From contig CAZBWE010000089.1 of NCBI GenBank assembly GCA_964495465.1, forward strand, positions 1-8,626: a stretch of 8,626 nucleotides of DNA, written 5' to 3'. Position 1 is the stretch's first letter. The number at the start of each line of letters is the position of its first letter. Made by a program: the position numbers and the translations under genes. This document shows, one piece after another, positions 1-6,159 of the stretch. The notes under the pieces were generated by a model. It was given only the letters and a program-made list of their open reading frames with translations, did no database searches and was not told the origin of the DNA. This DNA comes from CAZBWE01 sp964495465. GTDB lineage: Bacteria; Planctomycetota; Phycisphaerae; Sedimentisphaerales; Anaerobacaceae.

Positions 1-18
1 CTTCGGTCGAAATGACAG
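1..18. repeat. Possible edge of a dispersed intergenic repeat
   Basis: The window opens with CTTCGGTCGAAATGACAG. From memory, this resembles the terminal part of short intergenic repeats of the form TTCG(g/c)TCGAAATGACA that occur in many copies in several bacterial phyla. Only one edge is visible and there is no second copy in the window, so repeat status is inferred from resemblance alone. Confidence 0.35.
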
Positions 19-91
19 TAGCGCAAGTATTAAATACAATTGGTATTAGAGAATTTTGCCAGTGCGGTTCTTTCTGAACAAAACTATTAAA

Positions 92-104
92 AGCATCTAA
101 TGCT
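92..104 (-). terminator. Weak terminator-like hairpin after nagB
   Basis: On the minus strand, 15 bases after the nagB stop codon, AGCAT-TAG-ATGCT forms a 5-bp stem with a 3-base loop and is followed directly by TTTTAAT. The stem is short and AT-rich, so this is a weak intrinsic terminator candidate at the end of the DUF4954-nagB operon. Confidence 0.35.
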
Positions 105-119
105 CCAAATACATATGTG

Positions 120-932
120 CTATGTTAAGAGTGTTGCCGGGTCGAGATTGGCCGATTCAATATCCTTGAAGTATTTGGCGGTCGCCACCTTCAGCTCATC
201 CGTTGCCTGCTCATCGCAGACAATAATACCCCTTGGGTGCATCTGCAGGGCGCTGATTGTCCACATATGATTTATGCCACCCTCAATAGCTTCCCGCAAA
301 GCACGCGCCTTGTTATGGCCGTTGACGATTATCAAAACCTCTTCAGCATCCAAAACAGTCGCCACACCCACGGTCAAAGCGGTTTTGGGAACTTTGTTGA
401 CGTCGTTACCAAAGAATCGTGAATTAGCGATTATAGTATCGTAAGTCAGCGTTTTCACCCTCGTTCTCGATGATAGTGATGAGCCGGGCTCGTTAAATGC
501 TATATGGCCGTCAGGACCTATTCCGCCGACAAAGAGATTAACGCCTCCTGCCTTTTTTATCTTCTGCTCGTAACCTGCACACTCGGCCTGCAGGTCGGCT
601 GCATTGCCGTTTAGAATGTTGATATTTTCCCTGATTATATCTATATGGCTGAAAAAATTGTTCCACATAAAGCTGTGGTAGCTTTCAGGATGGTCTTCGG
701 GAAGGTTCACATATTCATCCATATTAAAGGTAACGACATTCTTGAACGTTACCTTTCCCGCCTTGTTAAGCTCTATAAGCTCTTTATACATCCCCAGCGG
801 CGAAGAACCTGTAGGAAGGCCCAGCACAAATGGCTTGGAATCACCCGGGCCGAATCCGTTTATTCTCTTGACAACATAATTGGCAGCCCATTGGGATGCT
901 AATTCGTAATCTGGCTCAATAATTACTCTCAT
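120..932 (-). CDS. nagB: Glucosamine-6-phosphate deaminase NagB
   Basis: Cytosolic aldose-ketose isomerase/deaminase that converts glucosamine-6-phosphate to fructose-6-phosphate plus ammonia, feeding amino sugars into glycolysis. The protein is 270 residues (E. coli NagB is 266) and aligns without visible gaps. The phosphate-loop segment LGLPTGSSP is at 37-45, FNMDEY at 69-74 carries Asp72, and GGIGPDGHIAFNEP at 136-149 carries Asp141, His143 and Glu148. These four match the known catalytic residues by number. Residues of the E. coli GlcNAc-6-P allosteric site are also present (Ser151/Ser152, Arg158, Lys160, Tyr254), so allosteric activation is plausible. The start is supported by an AAGGAGAG ribosome site about 5 bases upstream. 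It lies 26 bp downstream of the DUF4954-type gene with no promoter between them, so it is probably the second gene of that operon. No nagA is in view. Identity is very secure. Confidence 0.97.
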   Translation of the reverse strand: MRVIIEPDYELASQWAANYVVKRINGFGPGDSKPFVLGLPTGSSPLGMYKELIELNKAGKVTFKNVVTFNMDEYVNLPEDHPESYHSFMWNNFFSHIDIIRENINILNGNAADLQAECAGYEQKIKKAGGVNLFVGGIGPDGHIAFNEPGSSLSSRTRVKTLTYDTIIANSRFFGNDVNKVPKTALTVGVATVLDAEEVLIIVNGHNKARALREAIEGGINHMWTISALQMHPRGIIVCDEQATDELKVATAKYFKDIESANLDPATLLT

Positions 933-958
933 AGTTCTCTCCTTGTCTAAATTGATTT

Positions 959-2986
959 TTAACTCCGCCCCTGGCGAGACCTCGCCTTTAGGCGGGAACG
1001 CAATTTTTCCATACGGCCTATAAGCTCATCACCAAGCTGAGTTTTTTCTGTAATGTGTTTCTTGATTTCAGCAACAAAGTCGTTTGTTTCAAACGTCCCT
1101 CTGACCTCCGCAAAATCCTGGCGCTTTATTTCTCCATCGCCGTCGATGCCATATCCAATTTGTGCGGTATCGGCAAACTCCTTTCCCGCATCGCTGTGAA
1201 GGATATTGTCAAGTCCTATCACAGCTTCTTTCCATCTTGTTGTCAGCTCAATGACGTCGTCCGCCGTTATCTTATCGATTGTTTTGCCCAATTGCCCCTC
1301 CACAACGCTCACCACCCAGGTCCATTCGTAAGCCGGGTAATTATCATACATTGACTTGAATGCCTGTGTAACCTGCTCAAGGGTGTTTATAGTTCCGGCT
1401 TCGATATCTCCAAGCATCTTCTGCACGACCTGTTCCGGTGCGAACAGGCCGGCCAAATCCACCCATTTCCCCACCCCTGTATCAGTATCCGGCTTCAGAG
1501 CGGCTCGAAGTTCGTCAACATTGGCGAAATGCCCGTCTTTCAATCGGCTAATCAAACAATTACCCAGAAACTTATCAATACCAACCTGATACAGCTTAAT
1601 ACCTCTGCCTAACGATGAATTTGTAATCTTGCAACTGTGGTAGATAAAGTAATCGCTCGTTTGGCCGGAGTTTAATTTGATATTCGTAAGCAGCTCACGA
1701 CCGTTAAGCATCTTTTGAATCGTATATGGGCTTAAAAGCTTGAAATTTATATAATCCAGTTTATTTAGGTCTTTGCGTTTGTCCCTTTTCGGCCACTTCC
1801 GAGCGTCCCGGACGGTTCCCACGCTGCGCAAATTCACACCCGGCACAAGGACACTTTCATCCTCATGCTCAATCAGGTATGAAAAAGGCAAATCCGAGGT
1901 ATCAGAATTCCTGTAATGCCTGCCCATTACCACGGTGAAAGCACCCACTTTTGCCGGCCAGAGCATATACGAATCGCTTGCGGTCTTCGAGCCGCGCTCG
2001 ACAATGCCCTGGTGAACAGGGCCGAGCTTATACATATGATTGCTCTGATTCGTCCCGCTGCCGGCATTTAAAAAGGAAAACAATCCTGCAATCAGCAGTG
2101 TCGATTTATGATGTGTAACGGTATAAGGCCCTGCAAATATGGCACAGGCCTCGCCGTGAAAGCCGCCGCAGTTTGCGAAGAATACCGAATTTTCAGCAGA
2201 ATACTGCTTGGATAATTCCGTCCCCTGGCCCACAAAACATTTGGATATTATTGTGCCGTCGCTAATCTTCGCACCGGAGCTGACGATGAAATCCTCTGCA
2301 AAAACTCCGGGTCCCATATAAACAGGGTCCTCCGCACAACTATTGATTGAGCCATTCTCCAGTTTGTTTACCCCCTCAATTACACTTGAAGGGCCTATTT
2401 TGACATCTTTTATGATTCGGCAGTTGACGACCCTGGCGCCTTTGGCCACAAGCCCCATAGAAGAGGTAACCGAAGCCGAGTAGTCGGCTATCATTTTCTG
2501 CAGCTTTTCAATCATTTTCGGCCTGTGCCGATAAAAAGCTATTATATACGCAGTATGTGCCGACAGACGATCATAAATCGGTATTTCTCTGCCGCCTGCC
2601 TCGTTTACAACAGTGGCCTCTGTCCCATTGCCGAATGAGCTTTCCCGCTCTACCGCGAGCAAATCGATATTATCTATTACCGCATCATCCTCGATTACGT
2701 AATTGGCGATGTAGTTTTTTACCTGGCCTATATATACGTTATCGCCGATTGTGCAATTGTGAATCGATGCGTTGCTTATGCCGGAGGGCTTGGTAACGCC
2801 GCCGGGAAAGGACACCTGCTTTTCAAAAACACCTAACTTTATGTCTCCGGAAAAATGCGTTGCCCTTACTGCCTCTGTATTAAATCCCTCGGCAGCCCGG
2901 ACCTTCGACCAATCGTTACAGCTACAGCCCTGGTCGGTTAGTTTGGCAATTTCTTCTGTCGTTATCGGATAAAATTTCGATGCCAT
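959..2986 (-). CDS. DUF4954-type left-handed beta-helix protein
   Basis: Large (675 aa) cytosolic protein resembling the DUF4954 family, whose biochemical function I do not know. Residues about 45-110 and 180-400 are rich in imperfect hexapeptide turns (for example IGDNVYIG at 80-87, VKIGPSSVIEG at 195-205, GAKISDGTII at 238-247). This is the pattern of left-handed beta-helix acyltransferases and nucleotidyltransferases. A dense invariant-looking block at 272-375 contains NCGGFHGEA, VTHHKS, SNHMYKLGPVHQG, MGRHY and PFSYLIEHEDE. It is rich in His/Cys and is the likely active or metal site. Residues about 485-675 look helical. There is no signal peptide or membrane segment. The start has GGGAG 8 bases upstream, and a promoter candidate lies about 100 bp upstream. 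Co-transcription with nagB (26 bp gap) suggests a role in amino-sugar or sugar-phosphate metabolism, possibly N-acyl transfer; that is inference. Family assignment rests on remembered sequence resemblance. Confidence 0.85.
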   Translation of the reverse strand: MASKFYPITTEEIAKLTDQGCSCNDWSKVRAAEGFNTEAVRATHFSGDIKLGVFEKQVSFPGGVTKPSGISNASIHNCTIGDNVYIGQVKNYIANYVIEDDAVIDNIDLLAVERESSFGNGTEATVVNEAGGREIPIYDRLSAHTAYIIAFYRHRPKMIEKLQKMIADYSASVTSSMGLVAKGARVVNCRIIKDVKIGPSSVIEGVNKLENGSINSCAEDPVYMGPGVFAEDFIVSSGAKISDGTIISKCFVGQGTELSKQYSAENSVFFANCGGFHGEACAIFAGPYTVTHHKSTLLIAGLFSFLNAGSGTNQSNHMYKLGPVHQGIVERGSKTASDSYMLWPAKVGAFTVVMGRHYRNSDTSDLPFSYLIEHEDESVLVPGVNLRSVGTVRDARKWPKRDKRKDLNKLDYINFKLLSPYTIQKMLNGRELLTNIKLNSGQTSDYFIYHSCKITNSSLGRGIKLYQVGIDKFLGNCLISRLKDGHFANVDELRAALKPDTDTGVGKWVDLAGLFAPEQVVQKMLGDIEAGTINTLEQVTQAFKSMYDNYPAYEWTWVVSVVEGQLGKTIDKITADDVIELTTRWKEAVIGLDNILHSDAGKEFADTAQIGYGIDGDGEIKRQDFAEVRGTFETNDFVAEIKKHITEKTQLGDELIGRMEKLRSRLKARSRQGRS

Positions 2987-3085
2987 TTCTTAACTCCCTT
3001 TTACCTATCTGCATTAATACTCGGTAATTTTCGTTTTTGCGTCCCGATAACTAACCGTGTTGAATAACCAGCCTGACTCCAAAAG

Positions 3086-3114
3086 AATATAAAGACCCAA
3101 GTCCCATAAATCAA
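3086..3114 (-). promoter_or_regulatory. Sigma70-type promoter for DUF4954-nagB operon
   Basis: Read on the minus strand, a -35 box TTGATT (3114-3109) and a -10 box TATATT (3091-3086) are separated by exactly 17 bp. Transcription would begin near 3079, giving a leader of about 90 nt before the start codon at 2986. No other comparable promoter is seen for this operon. Confidence 0.6.
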
Positions 3115-3249
3115 GACATTTTTATAACATATAAATTGTGAAGTGATTGCTTTTCTTTCTGATATTCTGAAAAGTTACAACGTAAAAATTTTTCTGTTGA
3201 TTCCACCCTTTTTCGCCCGGTCTTGGGACAGATGAGAACATTCGCAGGC

Positions 3250-3279
3250 AATTTGCATAAATCTTTACAAAAATTTGCA
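3250..3279 (+). repeat. Direct repeat AATTTGCA x2, 22 bp apart
   Basis: AATTTGCA occurs at 3250-3257 and 3272-3279, so the copies are offset by 22 bp, close to two helical turns. They sit just upstream of the weak plus-strand promoter candidate of the amidase-like gene. A role as a regulator-binding site is only a possibility, because short AT-rich repeats arise easily by chance. Confidence 0.3.
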
Positions 3280-3287
3280 GGAATCTA

Positions 3288-3315
3288 TAGACACCTGCCG
3301 ATGTAAAATTATACA
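3288..3315 (+). promoter_or_regulatory. Weak promoter candidate for amidase-like gene
   Basis: TAGACA (3288-3293) and TATACA (3310-3315) are separated by 16 bp. The -35 box matches the consensus at 5 of 6 positions and the -10 at 4 of 6. It lies about 70 bp upstream of the start codon at 3383. Several other AT-rich hexamers nearby could serve, so this is tentative. Confidence 0.3.
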
Positions 3316-3382
3316 AGATAATCATACCCTGAGTTTGGGCAGTTATCTCTGGTTCTTTTGAGATGTTTACAAGAGTTGAGCT

Positions 3383-3931
3383 ATGTCAAATCAACCAAGG
3401 GTGGTAAAGGTTTTAGCGGCACTGCTTGTTTCAATGACGGTGGGGGCTGTAGTTTTAATGGCTATGGGCAATAATCCTCCCTCTAAAGGACCATTTTCCC
3501 TCGCAAGCTACTTTCGGCTTGACCCTGTCGAAAAAGTCATTCATTCCCAGGCCGCTCAATCACCAGACCGATGGAACCGTATCGAGATATACTATAGCGG
3601 CACCAAAGCCGGTAATATAGAACAACTCGCATCGCTTAGCGGACTGCTCAGCCCGGAGGATATTAATTGCCATTTTGTTGTCTGCAATGGTCTCGGAGGC
3701 GGCGACGGACAGATACAGCCAACCGCAAAGTGGCAAAAACAATGGTCAATTACCCCAGGCAGGACCTGGTACGGAAGCAGTCAAACCATCCGAATCTGCG
3801 TTATAGCCGACGGATACTCCTGCTTCCCGACAGACTGCCAGATAAAAAGAATAGAACAACTGGCGGAAGGGCTTCACAGAAAATTCGGCATTGATGCCGA
3901 TTCTATCCACTACCCGGGCGGCTGGCAGTAG
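3383..3931 (+). CDS. Membrane-anchored, catalytically degenerate amidase/PGRP-like protein
   Basis: A 182-residue protein with one N-terminal hydrophobic segment (about 7-27), so probably anchored in or exported across the inner membrane. Residues about 66-178 follow the layout of the Amidase_2/PGRP fold: a strand ending in YYSGT (70-74), a helix region, INCHFVVCNG (94-103), GDGQIQ then KWQKQW (108-121), IRICVIADGY (136-145), FPTDCQIKRIEQL (148-160) and DSIHYPGGW (173-181). Compared with T7 lysozyme, the first zinc ligand His17 falls on Tyr70 and Tyr46 on Cys96. His122 is kept as His176, but the chain ends before a Lys128/Cys130 equivalent. Only one of three zinc ligands remains, so hydrolysis is unlikely; peptidoglycan binding or a purely structural role is possible. 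Reading past the stop restores no KxCP motif, so this is not a simple nonsense mutation. The ribosome site is weak (GAGTTGAG). It converges with the Spy-like gene, 29 bp apart. Confidence 0.7.
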   Translation: MSNQPRVVKVLAALLVSMTVGAVVLMAMGNNPPSKGPFSLASYFRLDPVEKVIHSQAAQSPDRWNRIEIYYSGTKAGNIEQLASLSGLLSPEDINCHFVVCNGLGGGDGQIQPTAKWQKQWSITPGRTWYGSSQTIRICVIADGYSCFPTDCQIKRIEQLAEGLHRKFGIDADSIHYPGGWQ

Positions 3932-3960
3932 TGCGAAGCCCCGGCGCCAGTCAGATTGCA

Positions 3961-4647
3961 TTACCAACCCCAATCGTCTCTTCGGTCATCCTCAAAACGG
4001 CCGCCTCTGCGTCCGTATCCCTCGTCATAGCCCCTGCCGCGCCTGCCGAATCCATAGCGCTCATCTGAATATCCTCTCTGCCGTCCGAATTCACGGGACC
4101 TCTGATGGAAGCGAGGGACATCTCTTTCATCAAGGGCTTCCTCAGCCCGTTCTTTCATCTTCGCCTTGAGCTCCTCAAGTTTCTGGAGCTGCTCAGGCGT
4201 AAATACTTTCTTGATAGAGGCCATCGTCTGAACTTTCAGGACGGCCTGGTCACCGAGCACCTTACCAATATCCGTTGCAGCTTTGCGAATGGCGCTCTCT
4301 TCACCTTTGTCAACGGCTTCACGCAGCGCCTTTCTCGCCTCGACAACCGCCTCGGCAACGGCTTTGTCTTTTTCCTTTGCTTCCTCGGTTATCTTCTTAA
4401 CGGATTCTTGCTGCTCATCGGTCAACTCCAGTCTGCTAAGTATGCGCAGTATTCCTGGCCCGCCGAGACCAGCCGGTCCGCCGGGCCTTTCCATACCCAT
4501 ACCGAATCTGCCCGGTCCTTCAGCACCAAACTCGTAGCCGCCTCTCTGCCTGTAACCACCTCGGCCGGGAGCAGCAAGAACCAGGCCTACCAAGGCCGTC
4601 AGCACTAAAACAACAACTGCTATTGATTTGAATCTTGTCTTTTTCAT
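3961..4647 (-). CDS. Exported Spy/CpxP-like protein with Arg/Gly-rich tail
   Basis: A 228-residue exported protein. A Lys/Arg-positive N-terminus and a hydrophobic core (about 9-25) form a signal peptide, with likely cleavage near Ala25/Ala26. Residues about 27-66 are Gly/Arg/Pro/Met-rich. Residues about 67-172 are a charged helical region carrying LTDEQ (75-79) and FTPEQL (149-154), the paired LTxxQ-type motifs of periplasmic Spy/CpxP chaperones and related metal-stress proteins. The tail (about 173-228) is Arg/Gly/Tyr/Asp-rich with degenerate RGY and RRGRGY units and ends DDWGW. Conserved metal-ligand clusters are absent; I see a single His and no Cys. The probable role is an envelope chaperone or stress-responsive protein, but the specific function is unknown. 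The start has AAAGGA about 7 bases upstream. The leader contains a perfect 13-bp palindrome (4696-4708), which may be an operator. It lies downstream of the permease gene, separated by 143 bp. Confidence 0.75.
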   Translation of the reverse strand: MKKTRFKSIAVVVLVLTALVGLVLAAPGRGGYRQRGGYEFGAEGPGRFGMGMERPGGPAGLGGPGILRILSRLELTDEQQESVKKITEEAKEKDKAVAEAVVEARKALREAVDKGEESAIRKAATDIGKVLGDQAVLKVQTMASIKKVFTPEQLQKLEELKAKMKERAEEALDERDVPRFHQRSREFGRQRGYSDERYGFGRRGRGYDEGYGRRGGRFEDDRRDDWGW

Positions 4648-4695
4648 CGTTCGTTCCTTTCACTGCAAGTTAAGTTACTACTCTTTTTCACTGCC

Positions 4696-4708
4696 CTGTG
4701 TAACACAG
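4696..4708. promoter_or_regulatory. Palindrome CTGTGT-A-ACACAG, possible operator
   Basis: A perfect inverted repeat with 6-bp arms and a single central base lies about 50 bp upstream of the Spy-like start codon. Its place between the permease and the Spy-like gene fits an operator for a dimeric regulator of the envelope gene. I did not identify a convincing -35/-10 pair beside it, so the regulatory role is inferred from symmetry and position. Confidence 0.35.
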
Positions 4709-4774
4709 TTTTCACAGATACAGACGGATTCAATGGAAGATTTATTGCGTATTCGGGGGAATTCACGGAAAATC

Positions 4775-4787
4775 GGGCATAAAGCCC
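4775..4787 (-). terminator. Short GC hairpin after permease gene
   Basis: On the minus strand, right after the permease stop codon, GGGC-TTTAT-GCCC forms a 4-bp GC stem, followed by GATTTT. The stem is short and the T run is weak, so it may be only a partial terminator. Confidence 0.35.
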
Positions 4788-4790
4788 TTT

Positions 4791-6113
4791 TTATTGCTGC
4801 CGGTTCTTCCGTTCGGTCAGCAAATACAAGAACACTCCGACAGATAGAAATGCCAACAGAAGAATGAGACTTCCTCGCTTTTCATGCCAGGCATAGGAAA
4901 CAGAGCTGTAAATCAGAAATGCGCACACACCGCAAAACACAAGTGTCGTAACCGGATATCCGGTTACCCGATAGGGACGCTCGGCCTTTGGCTGCTTATA
5001 GCGCAATACGATGACCGAAAGACTCGTCGCAAGGTAAAATGTGTAAACCGCCGCTGCGGTGTAAAGAATCGTATCCACGAACGAGCCGAATATTATAATA
5101 AGGGCTGCCGCAATTGTCCCCTGCACTATGAGCGCCCATACAGGCGTTCCTGTCCGTCCGTGCCATATTCCCAGAACACCGAAGGCCCGATGTTCGGCGC
5201 CGAGTGCGTATGAAATCCGCGCACCGGTGAAAATCAGGCCGTTAACCGCCCCCAATGCGGAAATGCAGACAAGAGCGCCGATTAAGCCGCCGCCAATTTT
5301 CGGAAAGATGGTCGAGATGCTGTCCGCGGCCACCGCTTTGGATGTCGCCAGACCCGCGTAACCGAGAGTATGAAGAAACGCACCATTAACCAATAAATAC
5401 AGCACAGTCACCGCTGCTGAGCCAAGCGCCAATGCGCGGACAATGTTGCGTCGCGGATTTTTTACCTCGGCGGCTACGTAGGCCATTTCATTCCAGCCGC
5501 CGAATGTAAAAAGCACGAATATCAGCGCCAAACTAATCGGAAACGGCTCAAAAGTCGCAGAAACCTGAGAGCCCTGCGGCGCAACAAATGCAACGCCAAC
5601 AATAGCCAGCAGCCCCAGCGCCTTGACCATTGTAAGGATATTCTGGGTCCATTTGCCCTGTTTGACGCCGAGAATATTTATCACCGTCAGAATCAGGACC
5701 GCCAGAGCTGCATAGATACGCTGGGTGTATGAAAAGTGATAACTGGCCAGCGGGTCGTAGATTGTGCGTGCATACATCGCAAAGGCAAACGCCATCACGG
5801 CGATGTCGCCGGGCCTGACTATCGCAAGCTGAATCCAGCCGAACAGATAACCCGCCCATCGGCCATACGCCCGGCTGAGATATACATAATCGCCACCCTC
5901 CTGAGGATAGGCCGAGGCAAGCTCGGCGTATCCCAGCGCGCCGAAAAGCGATATCAATCCTCCCGCCAGCCAAATCGCAAGAACACCCCACCAGCAGTAT
6001 GCTCCTCTGGCGATATCCGGAGCCATTTGAAAGATGCCCGCACCGATGATAATACCAACAATAATGCAGGCCGAATCAAACAGAGACAGCTCTTTCCGGG
6101 GGGCTGATTGCAT
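4791..6113 (-). CDS. APC-superfamily amino-acid permease
   Basis: Inner-membrane secondary transporter of 440 residues, the usual length for 12-helix APC proteins. TM1 (about 12-30) carries the unwound substrate-binding motif IIIGAGIF (21-28). TM2-TM3 hold the family pattern GALGYAELASAYPQEGGDYVY (58-78), matching the conserved [YF]AELA..P..GG.Y block. TM6 carries FTFGGWNEMAYVAAEVKNP (202-220), close to the FGGW...E..NP motif of the LAT/APA-type subgroups. Hydrophobic segments continue to about residue 431, and the basic tail is cytoplasmic. The substrate cannot be told from sequence: an amino acid, with exchange or proton symport possible. The start has an AAAAGG ribosome site about 5 bases upstream. 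It begins 46 bp after the methyltransferase gene on the same strand with no strong promoter in the gap, so the two are probably co-transcribed. A small hairpin follows its stop. Confidence 0.92.
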   Translation of the reverse strand: MQSAPRKELSLFDSACIIVGIIIGAGIFQMAPDIARGAYCWWGVLAIWLAGGLISLFGALGYAELASAYPQEGGDYVYLSRAYGRWAGYLFGWIQLAIVRPGDIAVMAFAFAMYARTIYDPLASYHFSYTQRIYAALAVLILTVINILGVKQGKWTQNILTMVKALGLLAIVGVAFVAPQGSQVSATFEPFPISLALIFVLFTFGGWNEMAYVAAEVKNPRRNIVRALALGSAAVTVLYLLVNGAFLHTLGYAGLATSKAVAADSISTIFPKIGGGLIGALVCISALGAVNGLIFTGARISYALGAEHRAFGVLGIWHGRTGTPVWALIVQGTIAAALIIIFGSFVDTILYTAAAVYTFYLATSLSVIVLRYKQPKAERPYRVTGYPVTTLVFCGVCAFLIYSSVSYAWHEKRGSLILLLAFLSVGVFLYLLTERKNRQQ

Positions 6114-6159
6114 AGCGCCTTTTGCAGTTTAATCCCTTCTTTATACGAGTTATGTTCGA

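Larger units (their letters stand above)
2987..3382. other. 396-bp divergent intergenic region
   Basis: Gene-free region between the DUF4954-type gene (minus) and the amidase-like gene (plus). It holds a good minus-strand promoter candidate near 3086-3114, a weak plus-strand one near 3288-3315, and two direct copies of AATTTGCA at 3250 and 3272. The minus-strand leader between the promoter and the start at 2986 is roughly 90 nt, and I recognise no riboswitch in it. The stretch 3120-3240 is AT-rich and otherwise unexplained. Confidence 0.6.

Noticed and set aside
2987..3079. Riboswitch or glmS-like ribozyme in the leader of the DUF4954-nagB operon
   Set aside because: The leader is about 90 nt, too short for a glmS ribozyme, and I see no recognisable conserved core or strong hairpins.
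3122..3325. 67-codon minus-strand open frame in the divergent intergenic region
   Set aside because: It has no convincing ribosome site, its composition follows the AT-rich spacer, it resembles no family I know, and it lies directly upstream of and running towards a promoter.
3918..3950. Bidirectional terminator at the convergent junction
   Set aside because: CTGGC and GCCAG could pair, but the loop is about 19 bases and there is no T run on either side.
3900..3990. Frameshift or nonsense truncation explaining the short end of the amidase-like gene
   Set aside because: Translation beyond the stop in the same frame gives no KxCP-type zinc segment, and the gene ends neatly before the convergent neighbour, so I treat the protein as full length.
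4105..4608. 167-codon plus-strand frame opposite the Spy-like gene
   Set aside because: It is antisense to a well-supported gene, lacks a ribosome site, and arises from the biased codon use of charged helical sequence.
5548..5991. 147-codon minus-strand frame inside the permease gene
   Set aside because: It is a shifted frame of the permease coding sequence, with Cys/Arg/Gly-rich translation typical of a shadow frame and no independent signals.
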